Positions 52,283-61,985 of a stretch of 64,000 nt of DNA are shown here, in pieces. The stretch is from Paucibacter sp. TC2R-5 (GTDB lineage: Bacteria; Pseudomonadota; Gammaproteobacteria; Burkholderiales; Burkholderiaceae_C), in contig NZ_JAJIRQ010000011.1 in assembly GCF_025717605.1 (NCBI RefSeq), forward strand, positions 1-64,000. The letters run 5' to 3'. The position numbers and the translations under genes are program-made. The notes under the pieces are model-generated. The model had not been told where the DNA came from and ran no database searches. It saw only the letters and a list, made by a program, of their open reading frames with translations. The first letter of the stretch is position 1. Every line of letters starts with the position of its first letter.

Positions 52283-53260
52283 ATGTTGTTGAGTGGTTTC
52301 GACCCCGCAGCCATTACCCTGGCCGCCACTCGCTTGGCTGCCGGTGATTTGGTCGCCCTGCCGACCGAAACGGTCTACGGCCTGGGCGCGCGTGCCGATG
52401 ACGACGCCGCAGTGGCGAAGATTTTTGCCGCCAAGGGCCGGCCCGCCGATCACCCCTTGATCGTGCATGTGCTTGATGCGGCCGATGCCGCCGCCTTCAG
52501 CACCGAGTTGCCAGCCTTGGCCAAGCGTTTGATGGATGCGTTCTGGCCCGGCCCTTTGACGGTGATCGTGCCGCGCGCGCCGGCCATGGCCGCAGCGGCG
52601 GCGGGCGGGCAGACCAGCATCGGCCTGCGTTGCCCGGCGCACCCGGTGGCGCGTGCCTTGCTGACGGCGGCGCGGGTGCAAGGCGTGCTTGGCGTGGCGG
52701 CGCCCAGCGCCAACCGCTTTGGTCGTGTCAGCCCGACGCAGGCGCAGCATGTTGTCAGCGAATTTGAGGCCGATTTGCTGGTCTTGGACGGCGGCGAATG
52801 CGAGGTCGGCATCGAGTCCAGCATCGTCGACTGCAGTCGCGGCGGCGCGGTCTTGTTGCGTCCGGGAGTGCTGACGCAGGCGCAAATTGAGGCAGCGCTG
52901 GGCCAAGCCTTGCAGGCCAATGATGCCCAGGCGCCGCGCGCGTCGGGTACCTTGGCCGCCCATTACGCGCCTCGCGCCACCGTGCGTCTGCACAGCGCCG
53001 AAGCCTTGTCCGCGCGCTTGAGCCAGTCGCTGCCAGCGGGCCTGGCGGTATATTCCCGTACGGTGGAGGTACCCCATGTCGGCTTGAGGCGGCAGATGCC
53101 GGCCGATGCGTTGGCGGCCGCGCAACAGTTGTTTGCCGTGTTGCGCGAGCTGGATGCAGCCGGTGCGCAGGAGATTTGGATTGAATTGCCGCCGCAGGGC
53201 AATGAGTGGGACGGGGTCCGGGATCGCCTGACCCGCGCCGCTGCGGCGTTTGAAGCCTAG
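52283..53260 (+). CDS. sua5: Threonylcarbamoyl-AMP synthase (Sua5 type)
   Basis: A 325-aa enzyme making threonylcarbamoyl-AMP for tRNA t6A37. The YrdC domain shows AGDLVALPTETVYGLGARA, IFAAKGRPADHPLIVHV and FWPGPLTVIVPR. The linker SGTLAAHYAPRA and a C-terminal Sua5 domain make it the long form. A GTG at 52268 overlapping the purK stop (GTGA) is an alternative start that would couple the two. tsaB, which works on the same modification, is about 1 kb downstream. Confidence 0.93.
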   Translation: MLLSGFDPAAITLAATRLAAGDLVALPTETVYGLGARADDDAAVAKIFAAKGRPADHPLIVHVLDAADAAAFSTELPALAKRLMDAFWPGPLTVIVPRAPAMAAAAAGGQTSIGLRCPAHPVARALLTAARVQGVLGVAAPSANRFGRVSPTQAQHVVSEFEADLLVLDGGECEVGIESSIVDCSRGGAVLLRPGVLTQAQIEAALGQALQANDAQAPRASGTLAAHYAPRATVRLHSAEALSARLSQSLPAGLAVYSRTVEVPHVGLRRQMPADALAAAQQLFAVLRELDAAGAQEIWIELPPQGNEWDGVRDRLTRAAAAFEA

Positions 53261-53293
53261 GCTTGAGTGTTGGAATTTTTGGACGGAGTTTTC

Positions 53294-54262
53294 ATGAAGA
53301 GTATTCAGCGTAGCGCAGGCCGCTACGGTCGCGCCCTATTGGCAGCCGCTGCCTTGTCCACCTTGGGCGTGCTGGCGGGCTGCGGCGGCGGCACCGAACA
53401 AATCGAGCCCTTCAATCCGTCCCGCATCATTGCGCTCGGTGACGAGTCGAGCTTGATCACGCCCGAGGGCAAGAAGTACACGATCAATGCGCTCAACGCC
53501 ACCACCGGCGTGCTGGAATGTGAAAACAACCCGATCTGGGTGCAAACGCTGGCCTCCTCCTTTGGCCTGGTGTTTGCCGAGTGCAATCCCAACAAGGTGG
53601 CCGCGCCGCAAGGGTTGATGCGCGCCAAGGTCGGCGCCAAGGTGGCTGATTTCAAGGGCCAGGTCGATACTTTGCTGGCCGGCGGCATTGGCCCACGCGA
53701 CCTGATTTCGGTCTTGGTTGGTGTCAATGACGTCTTGGAGCTGTACGCCAAATTCCCGGCGCAAAGCAGGGAGTCCTTGCTCGCCGAGGCGCGCGCACGC
53801 GGCAAGGCCTTGGGCGCACAAGTCAATCGCCTCGCCAATGCCAACGGCCGGATTATTTTGTCGACGCTGCCGGACATGGGGTTTTCGCCGCTGGCCGAGA
53901 CCGACCGCAAAGTGGATTCGACACGCCCGGCTTTCTTGAGTGAGTTGACGCGCGAGTTCAATCTCGAAATGCGCGTTGAAATCATCAACGATGGCCGCTT
54001 GATCGGCTTGGTTTTGACCGATGAAAACACCCAGGTCATTGCCCGCTATCCAAGCAGTTTTGGTATTTCCAATTTCACCAATGCGGCCTGCCTTACGACG
54101 CCGGCCTTGCCGGATTGCACGGTCAAGACCTTGACCCCGGAGGCCACCAAAGACAATAGCTGGAACAGCTATTTGTGGGCCACCGACCGCCTGTATGCGC
54201 CCGCCGGGCATGCCCAGATTGGCCGCATGGCAGCGACCCGCGCTCGCAACAATCCTTTCTGA
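53294..54262 (+). CDS. SGNH/GDSL hydrolase-like lipoprotein
   Basis: A 322-aa protein with a lipoprotein signal (lipobox LAGC, Cys30). The SGNH blocks are partly visible: IIALGDESSL in place of the usual GDS block, LVGVNDVLELY as the GxND block, and APAGHAQIG near the end for the His block. The nucleophile Ser is therefore not certain. It likely acts as an envelope esterase or lipase, or has lost activity. GGACGGAG precedes the ATG at 53294. A strong terminator follows. Confidence 0.78.
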   Translation: MKSIQRSAGRYGRALLAAAALSTLGVLAGCGGGTEQIEPFNPSRIIALGDESSLITPEGKKYTINALNATTGVLECENNPIWVQTLASSFGLVFAECNPNKVAAPQGLMRAKVGAKVADFKGQVDTLLAGGIGPRDLISVLVGVNDVLELYAKFPAQSRESLLAEARARGKALGAQVNRLANANGRIILSTLPDMGFSPLAETDRKVDSTRPAFLSELTREFNLEMRVEIINDGRLIGLVLTDENTQVIARYPSSFGISNFTNAACLTTPALPDCTVKTLTPEATKDNSWNSYLWATDRLYAPAGHAQIGRMAATRARNNPF

Positions 54263-54280
54263 TTTTTCGCACCGCAAACA

Positions 54281-54313
54281 AGCCCGGCCGCACCAAACCG
54301 GCCGGGCTTTTTC
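54281..54313 (+). terminator. Intrinsic terminator after the SGNH lipoprotein gene
   Basis: Perfect 10-bp arms AGCCCGGCCG (54281-54290) and CGGCCGGGCT (54299-54308) with an 8-base loop run into TTTTT. It isolates the tsaB cluster downstream. Confidence 0.92.
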
Positions 54314-54344
54314 GTTCCTTATGGCCCCCAATTACACTGCCGCC

Positions 54345-55094
54345 ATGAGCATATTGCTGGCCCTGGATAGTTCGACCGAAACAATGGCCCTGGCGCTGAC
54401 CAGCCCGGCCGGTCGCTGGCTGTTCGAGGCTGCCGGTGGGCCGCAGGCCTCGGCGCGTTTGGTGCCTGAAGCGCTGGCCCTGCTGGCCGCTGCGGGCCTG
54501 AGTTTGGCGGACGTGGATGCGATCGGCTTCGGGCGCGGCCCGGGGGCTTTCACCGGCCTGCGCGCGGCTTGCGCGGTGGTGCAGGGTTTGGCTTTCGGTG
54601 CCGGCAAACCGGTGCTGGCGATCGACAGTTTGATGCTGGTGGCCGAAGACGCGCGCCAGCAGGCCGCAGCCGATGGGCAGCCGCCGCTGACGGGCTCGGT
54701 TTGGGTGGCCATGGATGCGCGCATGGGCGAGATCTACGCCGCCTGCTATGCGTGGAGACAGGGCGTTTGGGTCACTGAAGCAGAGCCGGCGCTGTATACG
54801 CCGGCCAGTCTGTGCGAGCTTTGGCAGGCGCAAGCCCCAAGTGCCGTGGCCGGGTCGGCCTTGACGGTTTTTGCCGAGCAACTCGCCATGTCAGATAGGG
54901 CGGACTGCCGCGTCTGGGCGAACAGCCGCTCGCGTGCGTCTGCACTGGCCGCGCTGGCGGCGCAGGCTTGGGACTGCGGCGCGCAACTCGATGCGGCCGA
55001 GGCCATGCCGGTTTATGTTCGAGACAAGGTCGCTCAGACCACGGCGGAACGCCAGGCAGTACACCAAGCAGAGCGTCAGGCGGAGCGCCCATGA
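54345..55094 (+). CDS. tsaB: tRNA threonylcarbamoyladenosine biosynthesis protein TsaB
   Basis: A 249-aa ASKHA-fold protein. It begins ILLALDSSTETMALAL and contains DAIGFGRGPGAFTGLRAACAVVQGLAFG and VWVAMDARMGEIYAA, the usual TsaB pattern. It partners TsaD in forming t6A37 on tRNA. The ATG at 54345 is chosen; TACACT ends six bases upstream and no Shine-Dalgarno is visible, suggesting a leaderless message. rimI overlaps its stop by 4 bases. Confidence 0.93.
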   Translation: MSILLALDSSTETMALALTSPAGRWLFEAAGGPQASARLVPEALALLAAAGLSLADVDAIGFGRGPGAFTGLRAACAVVQGLAFGAGKPVLAIDSLMLVAEDARQQAAADGQPPLTGSVWVAMDARMGEIYAACYAWRQGVWVTEAEPALYTPASLCELWQAQAPSAVAGSALTVFAEQLAMSDRADCRVWANSRSRASALAALAAQAWDCGAQLDAAEAMPVYVRDKVAQTTAERQAVHQAERQAERP

Positions 55095-55585
55095 GCGCCC
55101 AACTTGCGGCTCTCGCCACCCGCTTGCGGCCCATGGCCGTCGCGGATGTGGCCGAGGTTTTGGCGCTGGAGCGTCAGGTTTATTCGATGCCTTGGACCGA
55201 GGGTAATTTCATCGACTCGCTGGCCGCCGGCTATGAAGCCTTGGTGCTGCGCCCTGTGCCGGCGGGACGCGATCCCAAGCCCCAGTTGCTGGGCTATATG
55301 CTCGCCATGAAGGGTGTGGATGAGATGCATCTGCTCAATTTGTCGGTGGCGCCCGAGCAGCAGGGCAGGGGCTTGGCGCGCTTGATGCTGGATGCCTTGT
55401 GCGGCATTTGCCGCGAGCAAGCCTGCCCGCAGCTGTGGCTGGAGGTGCGTGTCGGCAATCAGCGTGCGCGCGAGGTTTATCGACGTTATGGCTTTTCTGA
55501 GACGGGTTTGCGGCGCGCCTACTATCCGGTCCAGCAAGGCCCGCGTGAAGATGCGGTGCTGATGAGCTTGGCGGTGGCGCCATGA
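55091..55585 (+). CDS. rimI: Ribosomal protein S18-alanine N-acetyltransferase
   Basis: A 164-aa GNAT acetyltransferase. It has the RimI signature VYSMPWTEGNFIDSLAAGY and the acetyl-CoA loop LSVAPEQQGRGLARLMLDAL, followed by LEVRVGNQRAREVYRRYGFSETG. It acetylates the N-terminus of S18. It overlaps tsaB and udg by 4 bases each. The tsaB-rimI pairing is common in proteobacteria. Confidence 0.93.
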   Translation: MSAQLAALATRLRPMAVADVAEVLALERQVYSMPWTEGNFIDSLAAGYEALVLRPVPAGRDPKPQLLGYMLAMKGVDEMHLLNLSVAPEQQGRGLARLMLDALCGICREQACPQLWLEVRVGNQRAREVYRRYGFSETGLRRAYYPVQQGPREDAVLMSLAVAP

Positions 55586-56439
55586 GTTGGGACGAGCGCC
55601 AGCGAGCGATGTTGGCCGAAATGGGCCTGCGGGTCTGGTCGCCGGTCCCGCAGCAAGAGGCCTTGGCTGAGCCGGTGCGCCCGCCGGCAGCCGCATTCGC
55701 ACCTGTTTCAGCGCCAAGTGCAGCGCCACCCCACGCCGCCCCCGCAATCGCGGCGGTGCAGGCCTTGCCAACTGCTTTGCGGCCCTCTGAGTCGCTTGAA
55801 TCAACGCCTCCTGCTGCCGGTGGCGCTGCCCGTTCGCCCGCCATCGCGCGCATGGATTGGGCCGAGTTGCGCAGCAGCGCGGCCGCTTGCCAAGCTTGCG
55901 CGCTGTGCGGCGGGCGCAGCAATAGCGTGTTCGGTGCCGGGCCTGTTCGCGCCGATTGCCTGGTCGTGGGTGAGGCGCCGGGCGAGCAAGAGGACGCTCA
56001 GGGTGAGCCCTTTGCCGGCCAATCCGCGCAGCTGCTGGGCAATATGCTGCGGGCCATCAATTTGTCGTTCGCCCTCGATCCCAATTCTGTCGTGCCCGAG
56101 CAGCAGGTGTATTTGAGCTCGGCCCTGAAGTGCCGCCCGCCGCCGGGCAGTACGCCCGGCGCGGCCGAATTGGAACAATGCCGACCCTATCTGGCGCGGC
56201 AAATCGAGTTGGTCAAGCCGCGCGTGATTTTGGCCATGGGCCGACTGGCGGTGCAGACCTTGCTCGGCAGCAGTGAGCCTTTGGGCCGGCTTCGCGGGCG
56301 CGTGCATGATTACCAGGGCTCGCCGGTGATCGTCACCCTGGCTCCCAGCTATTTGTTGCGCAATCTGGGCGAGAAGGCGCGTGCTTGGGAAGATCTTTGC
56401 CTTGTGCAAGCGACGCTGCAAGGCTTGGGGCCGCGATGA
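55582..56439 (+). CDS. Uracil-DNA glycosylase, iron-sulfur type (family 4-like)
   Basis: A 285-aa repair enzyme. The first ~90 residues are a Pro/Ala-rich linker. The catalytic domain has GEAPGEQEDAQGEPFAGQSAQLLGNML and the C-terminal VTLAPSYLLRN motif. Cluster cysteines are in AACQACALCGGR and in SALKCRPPPGSTPG...LEQCRPY. It removes uracil from DNA. It overlaps rimI and the c-di-GMP gene by 4 bases each. Confidence 0.9.
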   Translation: MSWDERQRAMLAEMGLRVWSPVPQQEALAEPVRPPAAAFAPVSAPSAAPPHAAPAIAAVQALPTALRPSESLESTPPAAGGAARSPAIARMDWAELRSSAAACQACALCGGRSNSVFGAGPVRADCLVVGEAPGEQEDAQGEPFAGQSAQLLGNMLRAINLSFALDPNSVVPEQQVYLSSALKCRPPPGSTPGAAELEQCRPYLARQIELVKPRVILAMGRLAVQTLLGSSEPLGRLRGRVHDYQGSPVIVTLAPSYLLRNLGEKARAWEDLCLVQATLQGLGPR

Positions 56440-58502
56440 GTGCCATACCCGCACCTGGTCCGATTGAGCATGGTTTGCGTTTCATTGCAGATCATCTGGG
56501 CGGCTTGCTGGCGCTGTATGACGCCAAGACCCAGTCTTGCTTGTTCGCCAACCGGGCCTATGCGCAGGCCTTCGGCTGCGATGCACAAACGGTGCTGGGG
56601 CGCAGCTTCGCCGAGCTGATCGGCCCGACCGCATGGCGTTTGGTTCAGCCGCAGCTGGAGCGTCTCTTGCAAACGCGCCAGCCGGTGCACCATGGGCTGG
56701 ATTTGCTGGCCGTCGATGGCGCCAGTCGCTGGAATCAGGTCGATCTGACGCCACAGCTCGATGTTGACGGGGGTGTGAGCGCCGTCTTGGTGCAGCTGTC
56801 GTACAAGGCGCCGCGCTTGGCGGCCGACTTCGCGGTGCTGGAGTCCGAGGCCCGGCTGGACAAGTTCATGCAAGCCTCGGTCGAAGGCATTGCCTTTCAC
56901 TGCGAGGGAATGATCACCGATGCCAATCCGCCCTTGTGCGACTTGCTTGGCTACCGCTTGCAGGACCTTTTGGGGCGTCCCGCCTTGGATTTTGTCGCGC
57001 CGCGGTGCCGAGACCGGGTCGCGGCGGTGATGGAGGCTCGCGACGAGCTGACGTTCGAGTCCGAGATGATGCACCGCGATGGGCATGGCATTGCGGTGGA
57101 GCTGATTGTGCGCAGCATGGAGCGCGGCGCCGAGCGGCTGCGCATGTGCATCGTGCGCGATATTCGCGAACGGCTTGCCGCTCAGGCCCGCATCCAATAC
57201 CTTGCGCGGCACGACGGTTTGACCAGCTTGTTGAACCGCAGCGCTTTTATGGAGCAGGTGCAGACCTTGATCCTGCAGGCATCCGCGGCGGCCCAGCTCA
57301 AACCCACGCCGCAGCAGTTTGCGTTGCTCTTCATCGATCTCGATAACTTCAAGCGCGTCAATGATTCGCTGGGGCATCTGGAGGGCGACAAGGTCTTGAA
57401 GACAGTGGCCGAGCGCATCAGCGAATGCCTGCGCGGCACCGACCTGGTGGCGCGTTTCGGCGGCGATGAGTTCGTCATCTTGCTGGGTGATGTGCAGTCG
57501 CGCGCCGATGTGCTGGTGGTGTTGATGGCGCTGCTGGCGGTGGTTGAAGTGCCGGTCAATGCCGACGGCTGCGTGCTGACCGTCACGCCCTCGATCGGCG
57601 TGGCCATGTATCCGACGCATGGCGCGCGCGCCGAGGATTTGATTCAACATGCCGATATGGCCATGTATCTGGCCAAGGCCAAGGGCCGCGCCAGCTACTG
57701 TTTTTATGAGCCCAGCCAGGCCGACAGCGCTTATGCGGAGCTGGTCTTGGAGAGCCAGTTGGTACAGGCCATCGAGCGCAATGAGTTCGTGCTGTATTTT
57801 CAGCCGCAGGTGTCAGCAGCGACTGGTGAGCTGGTCGGGGCCGAGGCCTTGTTGCGCTGGCGCCATCCGCAGCGCGGCCTGCTCGGCCCCGATGTTTTCA
57901 TCGACGTGGCCGAGCGGCACCGGCTGATGTTGGATCTGGGCGCCTGGGTGATGCGGGCGGCGGCCGAGCAGGCACGCGTCTGGCATCAGAGCGGCATTGC
58001 CCCGGTGCGCATCGCCGTCAATCTTTCCCGCATGGAATTCCGCCTCGATGGTTTCGCCGAATTGGTGGCCGAAGTCTTGAATGATTTGGGCGTGCCCGGC
58101 GCTTGGCTGGAGCTGGAGCTGACCGAGCGCATGTTGATGGATGAAATCGCCAGCGCGCCGGCCACTCTTGCGGCTCTGCGTGCCCAGGGCCTGACGGTGT
58201 CGGTCGATGACTTTGGCACCGGCTACACCTCCTTGGCGCACCTAACCCGGCTGCCGCTGGATAAGCTCAAAATTGATCAGAGCTTTGTGGCGCCCTTGCC
58301 CAACGATCAGGGCGCAGCGGCGATCGTGCGGGCGGTGATTCAAATGGCTGCGGGCCTGGGGCTGCAGGTCAGCGCCGAGGGCGTGCGGACCGCTGCACAA
58401 CGAGACTTGTTGCTTGAATGGGGTTGCGATGGCCTGCAGGGTGAAATGATAGGCGAGCCGATGTCGGCGCAGGCCTTCGAACATTGGTTGGCGCAGCGCT
58501 GA
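56436..58502 (+). CDS. PAS-GGDEF-EAL c-di-GMP signalling protein
   Basis: A 688-aa cytosolic protein without membrane helices. Two PAS-like sensor domains (about 10-125 and 140-255) precede a GGDEF domain with intact FGGDEF and an inhibitory site RGTD five residues before it. The EAL domain shows GAEALLRWRHPQRG, LELELTERMLM, SVDDFGTGYTSLAHL and LKIDQSFV, so the phosphodiesterase side looks active. It can make and break c-di-GMP; net direction is unknown. It is locked between udg and midA by overlaps. Confidence 0.92.
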   Translation: MSAIPAPGPIEHGLRFIADHLGGLLALYDAKTQSCLFANRAYAQAFGCDAQTVLGRSFAELIGPTAWRLVQPQLERLLQTRQPVHHGLDLLAVDGASRWNQVDLTPQLDVDGGVSAVLVQLSYKAPRLAADFAVLESEARLDKFMQASVEGIAFHCEGMITDANPPLCDLLGYRLQDLLGRPALDFVAPRCRDRVAAVMEARDELTFESEMMHRDGHGIAVELIVRSMERGAERLRMCIVRDIRERLAAQARIQYLARHDGLTSLLNRSAFMEQVQTLILQASAAAQLKPTPQQFALLFIDLDNFKRVNDSLGHLEGDKVLKTVAERISECLRGTDLVARFGGDEFVILLGDVQSRADVLVVLMALLAVVEVPVNADGCVLTVTPSIGVAMYPTHGARAEDLIQHADMAMYLAKAKGRASYCFYEPSQADSAYAELVLESQLVQAIERNEFVLYFQPQVSAATGELVGAEALLRWRHPQRGLLGPDVFIDVAERHRLMLDLGAWVMRAAAEQARVWHQSGIAPVRIAVNLSRMEFRLDGFAELVAEVLNDLGVPGAWLELELTERMLMDEIASAPATLAALRAQGLTVSVDDFGTGYTSLAHLTRLPLDKLKIDQSFVAPLPNDQGAAAIVRAVIQMAAGLGLQVSAEGVRTAAQRDLLLEWGCDGLQGEMIGEPMSAQAFEHWLAQR

Positions 58503-59620
58503 TGAGCACCGACAAACAAAGCAACCCGCTGGACCAGTTGATACGCCGGTCCATCAAGGACGCAGGCGACTGGCTGGCTTTTGACCATTTCATGGCGCTG
58601 GCGCTGTACGCCCCTGACCTGGGTTATTACAGTAATCAGCGGCGCAAGTTCGGGCTCATGCCCAGCGCCCAAGAAGGCGGCTCAGACTTTGTCACCGCGC
58701 CCGAGATGTCGCCCCTTTTTGGCCGCGCGCTGGCCGCTCAGGTCGGCCAGGCTTTGGCGGCCACCGGCACCGATGAGGTCTGGGAATTCGGAGCCGGCAC
58801 GGGTGCGCTGGCCGCGCAAGTGCTGCAAGCGCTGGATGAGCAAGGCCAGGCAGTCGTTCGGTACAACATCGTTGATCTGTCCGGCCGCCTGCGCCAACGC
58901 CAAGCGGAGCGCCTGAGCGCCTGGGGTGACAAGGTGCGCTGGCTGGACCAATTGCCCGAATCTTTCGAGGGCGTGGTGCTGGGCAACGAGGTCTTGGACG
59001 CGATGCCGGTGCAACTCTTGGCTTTTGATGGGCAGGCCTGGGCCGAGCGCGGCGTGGCTGTCGACGAGGAAACCGACGCGCTGGTCTTTGCGGACAGGCC
59101 CAGCATGGCGCGGCCGCCGGTGGATGAGGCTCAGCCGTTCGCGCCCGGCACGGTGACCGAAATTCACCCGCAGGCTGAAGCCTTTGTGCGCACCTTGGCG
59201 TCCAGTTTGCGGCGCGGCGCGGTGTTCCTGATCGACTATGGTTTCCCCGAGGCCGAGTATTACCACCCGCAGCGCAGCGGCGGCACCTTGATGTGCCATC
59301 ACGAGCACCGCGCCGATGCCGACCCGTTGGTCTTGTTGGGCCAGAAGGACATCACCGCGCATGTCAACTTCACTGGCATCGCCCTGGCCGGCCAAGAGGC
59401 GGGCCTGAGCGTGCTCGGCTACACCAATCAAGCCCATTTCTTGTTCAATTGCGGCCTGGTGTCGCTGTTGGAGTCAGCCAGCTTGGCCGAGCGCGTGATG
59501 GCGCACAAGCTGATCGCCGAGCATGAGATGGGCGAGTTGTTCAAGGTCATCGGCTTCGCGACCGGCGACGGTTTTGACGCCATCGGCTTCAGGGCCGGTG
59601 ACCGCTCACACAGCTTGTAG
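58502..59620 (+). CDS. MidA/NDUFAF7-like SAM-dependent methyltransferase (DUF185)
   Basis: A 372-aa class I methyltransferase of the MidA family, whose mitochondrial member methylates an arginine of a complex I subunit. It starts with [34 protein letters not shown] (split near residues 12-45) and has the SAM motif [17 protein letters not shown] and [16 protein letters not shown]. The bacterial substrate is not established; NuoD-type proteins are candidates. It begins in the stop codon of the previous gene. Its last 15 bases overlap the convergent cca gene. Confidence 0.9.
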   Translation: MSTDKQSNPLDQLIRRSIKDAGDWLAFDHFMALALYAPDLGYYSNQRRKFGLMPSAQEGGSDFVTAPEMSPLFGRALAAQVGQALAATGTDEVWEFGAGTGALAAQVLQALDEQGQAVVRYNIVDLSGRLRQRQAERLSAWGDKVRWLDQLPESFEGVVLGNEVLDAMPVQLLAFDGQAWAERGVAVDEETDALVFADRPSMARPPVDEAQPFAPGTVTEIHPQAEAFVRTLASSLRRGAVFLIDYGFPEAEYYHPQRSGGTLMCHHEHRADADPLVLLGQKDITAHVNFTGIALAGQEAGLSVLGYTNQAHFLFNCGLVSLLESASLAERVMAHKLIAEHEMGELFKVIGFATGDGFDAIGFRAGDRSHSL

Positions 59621-60844
59621 GCGTGCTTGTAGCGCGAGCAGGGCGTTCAACCTCGCGGCCTGCACCGCCCGGCCAATCGCGGGCCCGGTCTTGCCTTCGG
59701 CCAAGGCTGCGGCGCTGACCGCAGCCAGATCAATGCCCAAAGTCGCCTGCAGGTCCTTCAGCAGATGCTCACGCTGCGGATAAGGCTTTTGCGCCAGCCC
59801 GAGCCGGCCCCGTGCGTCGCATTCGCAGGCCCAGAGCATGTGCTCGAAACGTTCCGGCCGGCGCCAGGCGTCGCAGCGCTCCAGCAGACGCAGCCTGGCC
59901 TCGGCGCCAAAGGCCTCGCTCTGGTGCACATGGGTATGCTCTCGCGCGACCAGCTCGGCCAGTTCTCGGCAGTCGCTCGGCACCCGCCAGCGCTCGCTCA
60001 AGCGCTTGAGCAGCGGCACGCCGCGGGCTTCATGGCCGATATGGCGCGGCAACAATTCAGCCGGCGTCAGCGCTTTGCCGAGGTCGTGGCAGAGGCAGGC
60101 GAAGCGCACGGCCAGCGGCGCGCCAAGATGCGCGCATTGATCCAGTACCAGAGCCAAGTGAGCGCCGGTGTCGATCTCGGGGTGATGAGCGGCCGGCTGA
60201 GGCACGCCGAACAATGCCTCGACCTCAGGCGCAATGCGCGCCAGCGCGCCGCATTCGCGCAGCACCTCCAACATCCTGGACGGCTGATCTTCCATCAGCC
60301 CCTTGGCGAACTCCTGCCAGACCCGCTCGGCCACCAGGGCATCCACCTCGCCTTGCGCGACCATCTGGCGCATCAAGGCCAGCGTTTCGGGCGCGACGCT
60401 GAAGTCGGCAAAACGAGCCGCGAAGCGTGCCAGACGCAAGATGCGCACCGGATCCTCGGCAAAGGCCGGCGACACATGGCGCAAGACCTTGTTCGTCAAA
60501 TCTTGCTGGCCGCCGTAGGGGTCGGTGACGGCTCCGCACTCGTCCTGCGCCATCGCATTGATCGTCAGATCCCGCCGCGCCAGGTCTTGTTCCAGTGTTA
60601 CCTCGGGTGAAGCCTGGAAGTCAAAGCCGTGGTAGCCGGGCGCGGTTTTGCGCTCGGTGCGCGCCAAGGCGTATTCCTCATGCGTTTGAGGATGCAAAAA
60701 AACCGGGAAGTCGCGGCCCACCTGCGTGTAGCCTGCCTTGAGCATGGCTTGCGGGTCAGCCCCCACGACCACCCAGTCACGGTCTTTGCCAGCCAAACCC
60801 AGCAGCCTGTCACGCACCGCACCGCCCACCAAATACTGTTTCAT
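59606..60844 (-). CDS. cca: Multifunctional CCA tRNA nucleotidyltransferase
   Basis: A 412-aa enzyme adding and repairing the CCA end of tRNAs. The N-terminal nucleotidyltransferase has [25 protein letters not shown], then [16 protein letters not shown]. The C-terminal HD phosphohydrolase domain has [16 protein letters not shown] and REHTHVHQ. The length equals the E. coli multifunctional form. The ATG at 60844 is chosen; a frame opening 13 codons upstream is not family-like. Confidence 0.96.
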   Translation of the reverse strand: MKQYLVGGAVRDRLLGLAGKDRDWVVVGADPQAMLKAGYTQVGRDFPVFLHPQTHEEYALARTERKTAPGYHGFDFQASPEVTLEQDLARRDLTINAMAQDECGAVTDPYGGQQDLTNKVLRHVSPAFAEDPVRILRLARFAARFADFSVAPETLALMRQMVAQGEVDALVAERVWQEFAKGLMEDQPSRMLEVLRECGALARIAPEVEALFGVPQPAAHHPEIDTGAHLALVLDQCAHLGAPLAVRFACLCHDLGKALTPAELLPRHIGHEARGVPLLKRLSERWRVPSDCRELAELVAREHTHVHQSEAFGAEARLRLLERCDAWRRPERFEHMLWACECDARGRLGLAQKPYPQREHLLKDLQATLGIDLAAVSAAALAEGKTGPAIGRAVQAARLNALLALQARLQAV

Positions 60845-60981
60845 CGCTTCACTGCCCGCCTTGTTCGGTGCTTTTTGCAACACGGAGGTCTATTTTTGAC
60901 ATGGTCTTGTCATGAATTGACTGCAATTGATGATCCGTTCGGTCGACATTCATGTTGCAGTGCAAAAAAACCAACGCAACC

Positions 60982-61070
60982 ACCTGACTGAGGGGGTGCA
61001 AATCGAAAACTCGCTGCTACAGTTCGCTTCAGGGAGTTGATTCACAGGTCCCTAGCTTCGCCCGCTGGGC
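60982..61070 (+). promoter_or_regulatory. Promoter and structured leader of PEP-CTERM gene 1
   Basis: A -10 box TACAGT (61018-61023) lies 27 bases after a degenerate dyad (CACCT-N5-AGGGGG, 60981-60996). Seven bases after the -10 the predicted message opens with stem A, AGGGA (61031-61035) to TCCCT (61049-61053), loop 13. Stem B follows, GCCC (61060-61063) to GGGC (61067-61070). The same parts in the same order precede the next two genes. Confidence 0.65.
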
Positions 61071-61091
61071 AAAACCAATAGAGAGTGAACT

Positions 61092-61589
61092 ATGTCTAAA
61101 CTGAATTTTATCGCCGCCGCTGTGCTGGCCGCTTCTTCTTTGTCCGCAAACGCACTGACCCGCGACCTCGGTACGATGGATCCGACCGGTCCTGATAGCA
61201 ACAGCTTGTCTGTGAAATACAAGACGCTCACTACTTTCAGCGATTCTTGGATCTTCACCATCGGGGCACCTTCGGATGTCTCCTTTGGCGCCCAATCTTC
61301 GTTCACTGCACTGGCAAATCAGATTCAGAACTTCTCTGGCGTTTTGACTGGCTATGGCGCGTTGACAAAGACAGTCGACGTCGTGAAAAACCAAGTTAAT
61401 TTGGGCTGGTCCGGTCAACTGGCTGCTGGCGATTATGAGGTCGTGATTACAGGCAAGACTTTGGTCTCCAACACTTCCTACACTGGCCAAGTTGTGACTA
61501 CACCAGTTCCTGAGCCAACAACCTACGCCCTGCTGTTGGGTGGTTTGGGTGTTGTCGGCTTCGTGGCTCGTCGCCGTAAGGCTGCCTAA
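61092..61589 (+). CDS. PEP-CTERM sorting domain protein 1
   Basis: A 165-aa exported protein. Signal peptide MSKLNFIAAAVLAASSLSANA. The mature region is short and beta-rich with a FSDSWIFTIGAP segment that fits the FxDxF type of PEP-CTERM protein. The C-terminus has VPEPTTYALLLGGLGVVGFV followed by ARRRKAA, the PEP motif, helix and basic tail recognised by exosortase. It should be cut and released to the surface or biofilm matrix. No exosortase gene is in the window. It is the first of three tandem paralogues. Confidence 0.9.
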   Translation: MSKLNFIAAAVLAASSLSANALTRDLGTMDPTGPDSNSLSVKYKTLTTFSDSWIFTIGAPSDVSFGAQSSFTALANQIQNFSGVLTGYGALTKTVDVVKNQVNLGWSGQLAAGDYEVVITGKTLVSNTSYTGQVVTTPVPEPTTYALLLGGLGVVGFVARRRKAA

Positions 61590-61632
61590 TTTTTAGGCAA
61601 GTAAACTCATCGGGCCGCAAGGCCTGATTCGC

Positions 61633-61662
61633 AAAGAGCGCCTTGGTGGCGCTCTTTGTCAT
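61633..61662 (+). terminator. Terminator of PEP-CTERM gene 1
   Basis: Perfect 10-bp arms AAAGAGCGCC (61633-61642) and GGCGCTCTTT (61648-61657) with loop TTGGT. A small hairpin (GGGCCGCAAGGCC) lies just before it. The same pair of structures ends genes 2 and 3. Confidence 0.85.
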
Positions 61663-61871
61663 TTTTGGGTCAAAAAACCGTCACAAATCCCGAACGCATG
61701 CCGGTCGTACTGGATCAACTTGATCACAAGGTGTGCCCAAACTGTCATCGGTCTAAATGGTTCACTCATAGGTCTCACCTATCAAAAGCTTGCTGTGCAA
61801 TGAGAGGTTCAATTTGAAGTGCAAATTGCCTCAGGGTATGCCCCAGTTCGTGTGAAGAATCACGAACTACA

Positions 61872-61963
61872 CCCCCTAGATGGGGGGGCATCAAAATTAA
61901 GTCGCACTGTTAGAGTGGCCTCAAGGGATTTGATTTGCAGTTCCCTGGCCGGCCCAGTCGGGC
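61872..61963 (+). promoter_or_regulatory. Promoter and structured leader of PEP-CTERM gene 2
   Basis: Dyad CCCCC-TAGAT-GGGGG (61872-61886), then TAGAGT (61911-61916) as -10, 29 bases from the G arm. Stem A is AGGGA (61924-61928) to TCCCT (61942-61946), loop 13. Stem B is GCCC (61952-61955) to GGGC (61960-61963). A ribosome site TTGAGG lies before the ATG. Confidence 0.7.
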
Positions 61964-61985
61964 TTAACTTTCTTGAGGTTGAACC

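Larger units (their letters stand above)
61590..61985 (+). other. 396-base region between PEP-CTERM genes 1 and 2
   Basis: No gene. It contains a small GGCC hairpin and terminator (61611-61657), an inverted repeat GTTCGTG (61846-61852) to CACGAAC (61861-61867) just upstream of the CCCCC-N5-GGGGG dyad, and the promoter and leader of gene 2. The middle (61680-61840) shows nothing I can name. Confidence 0.7.
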
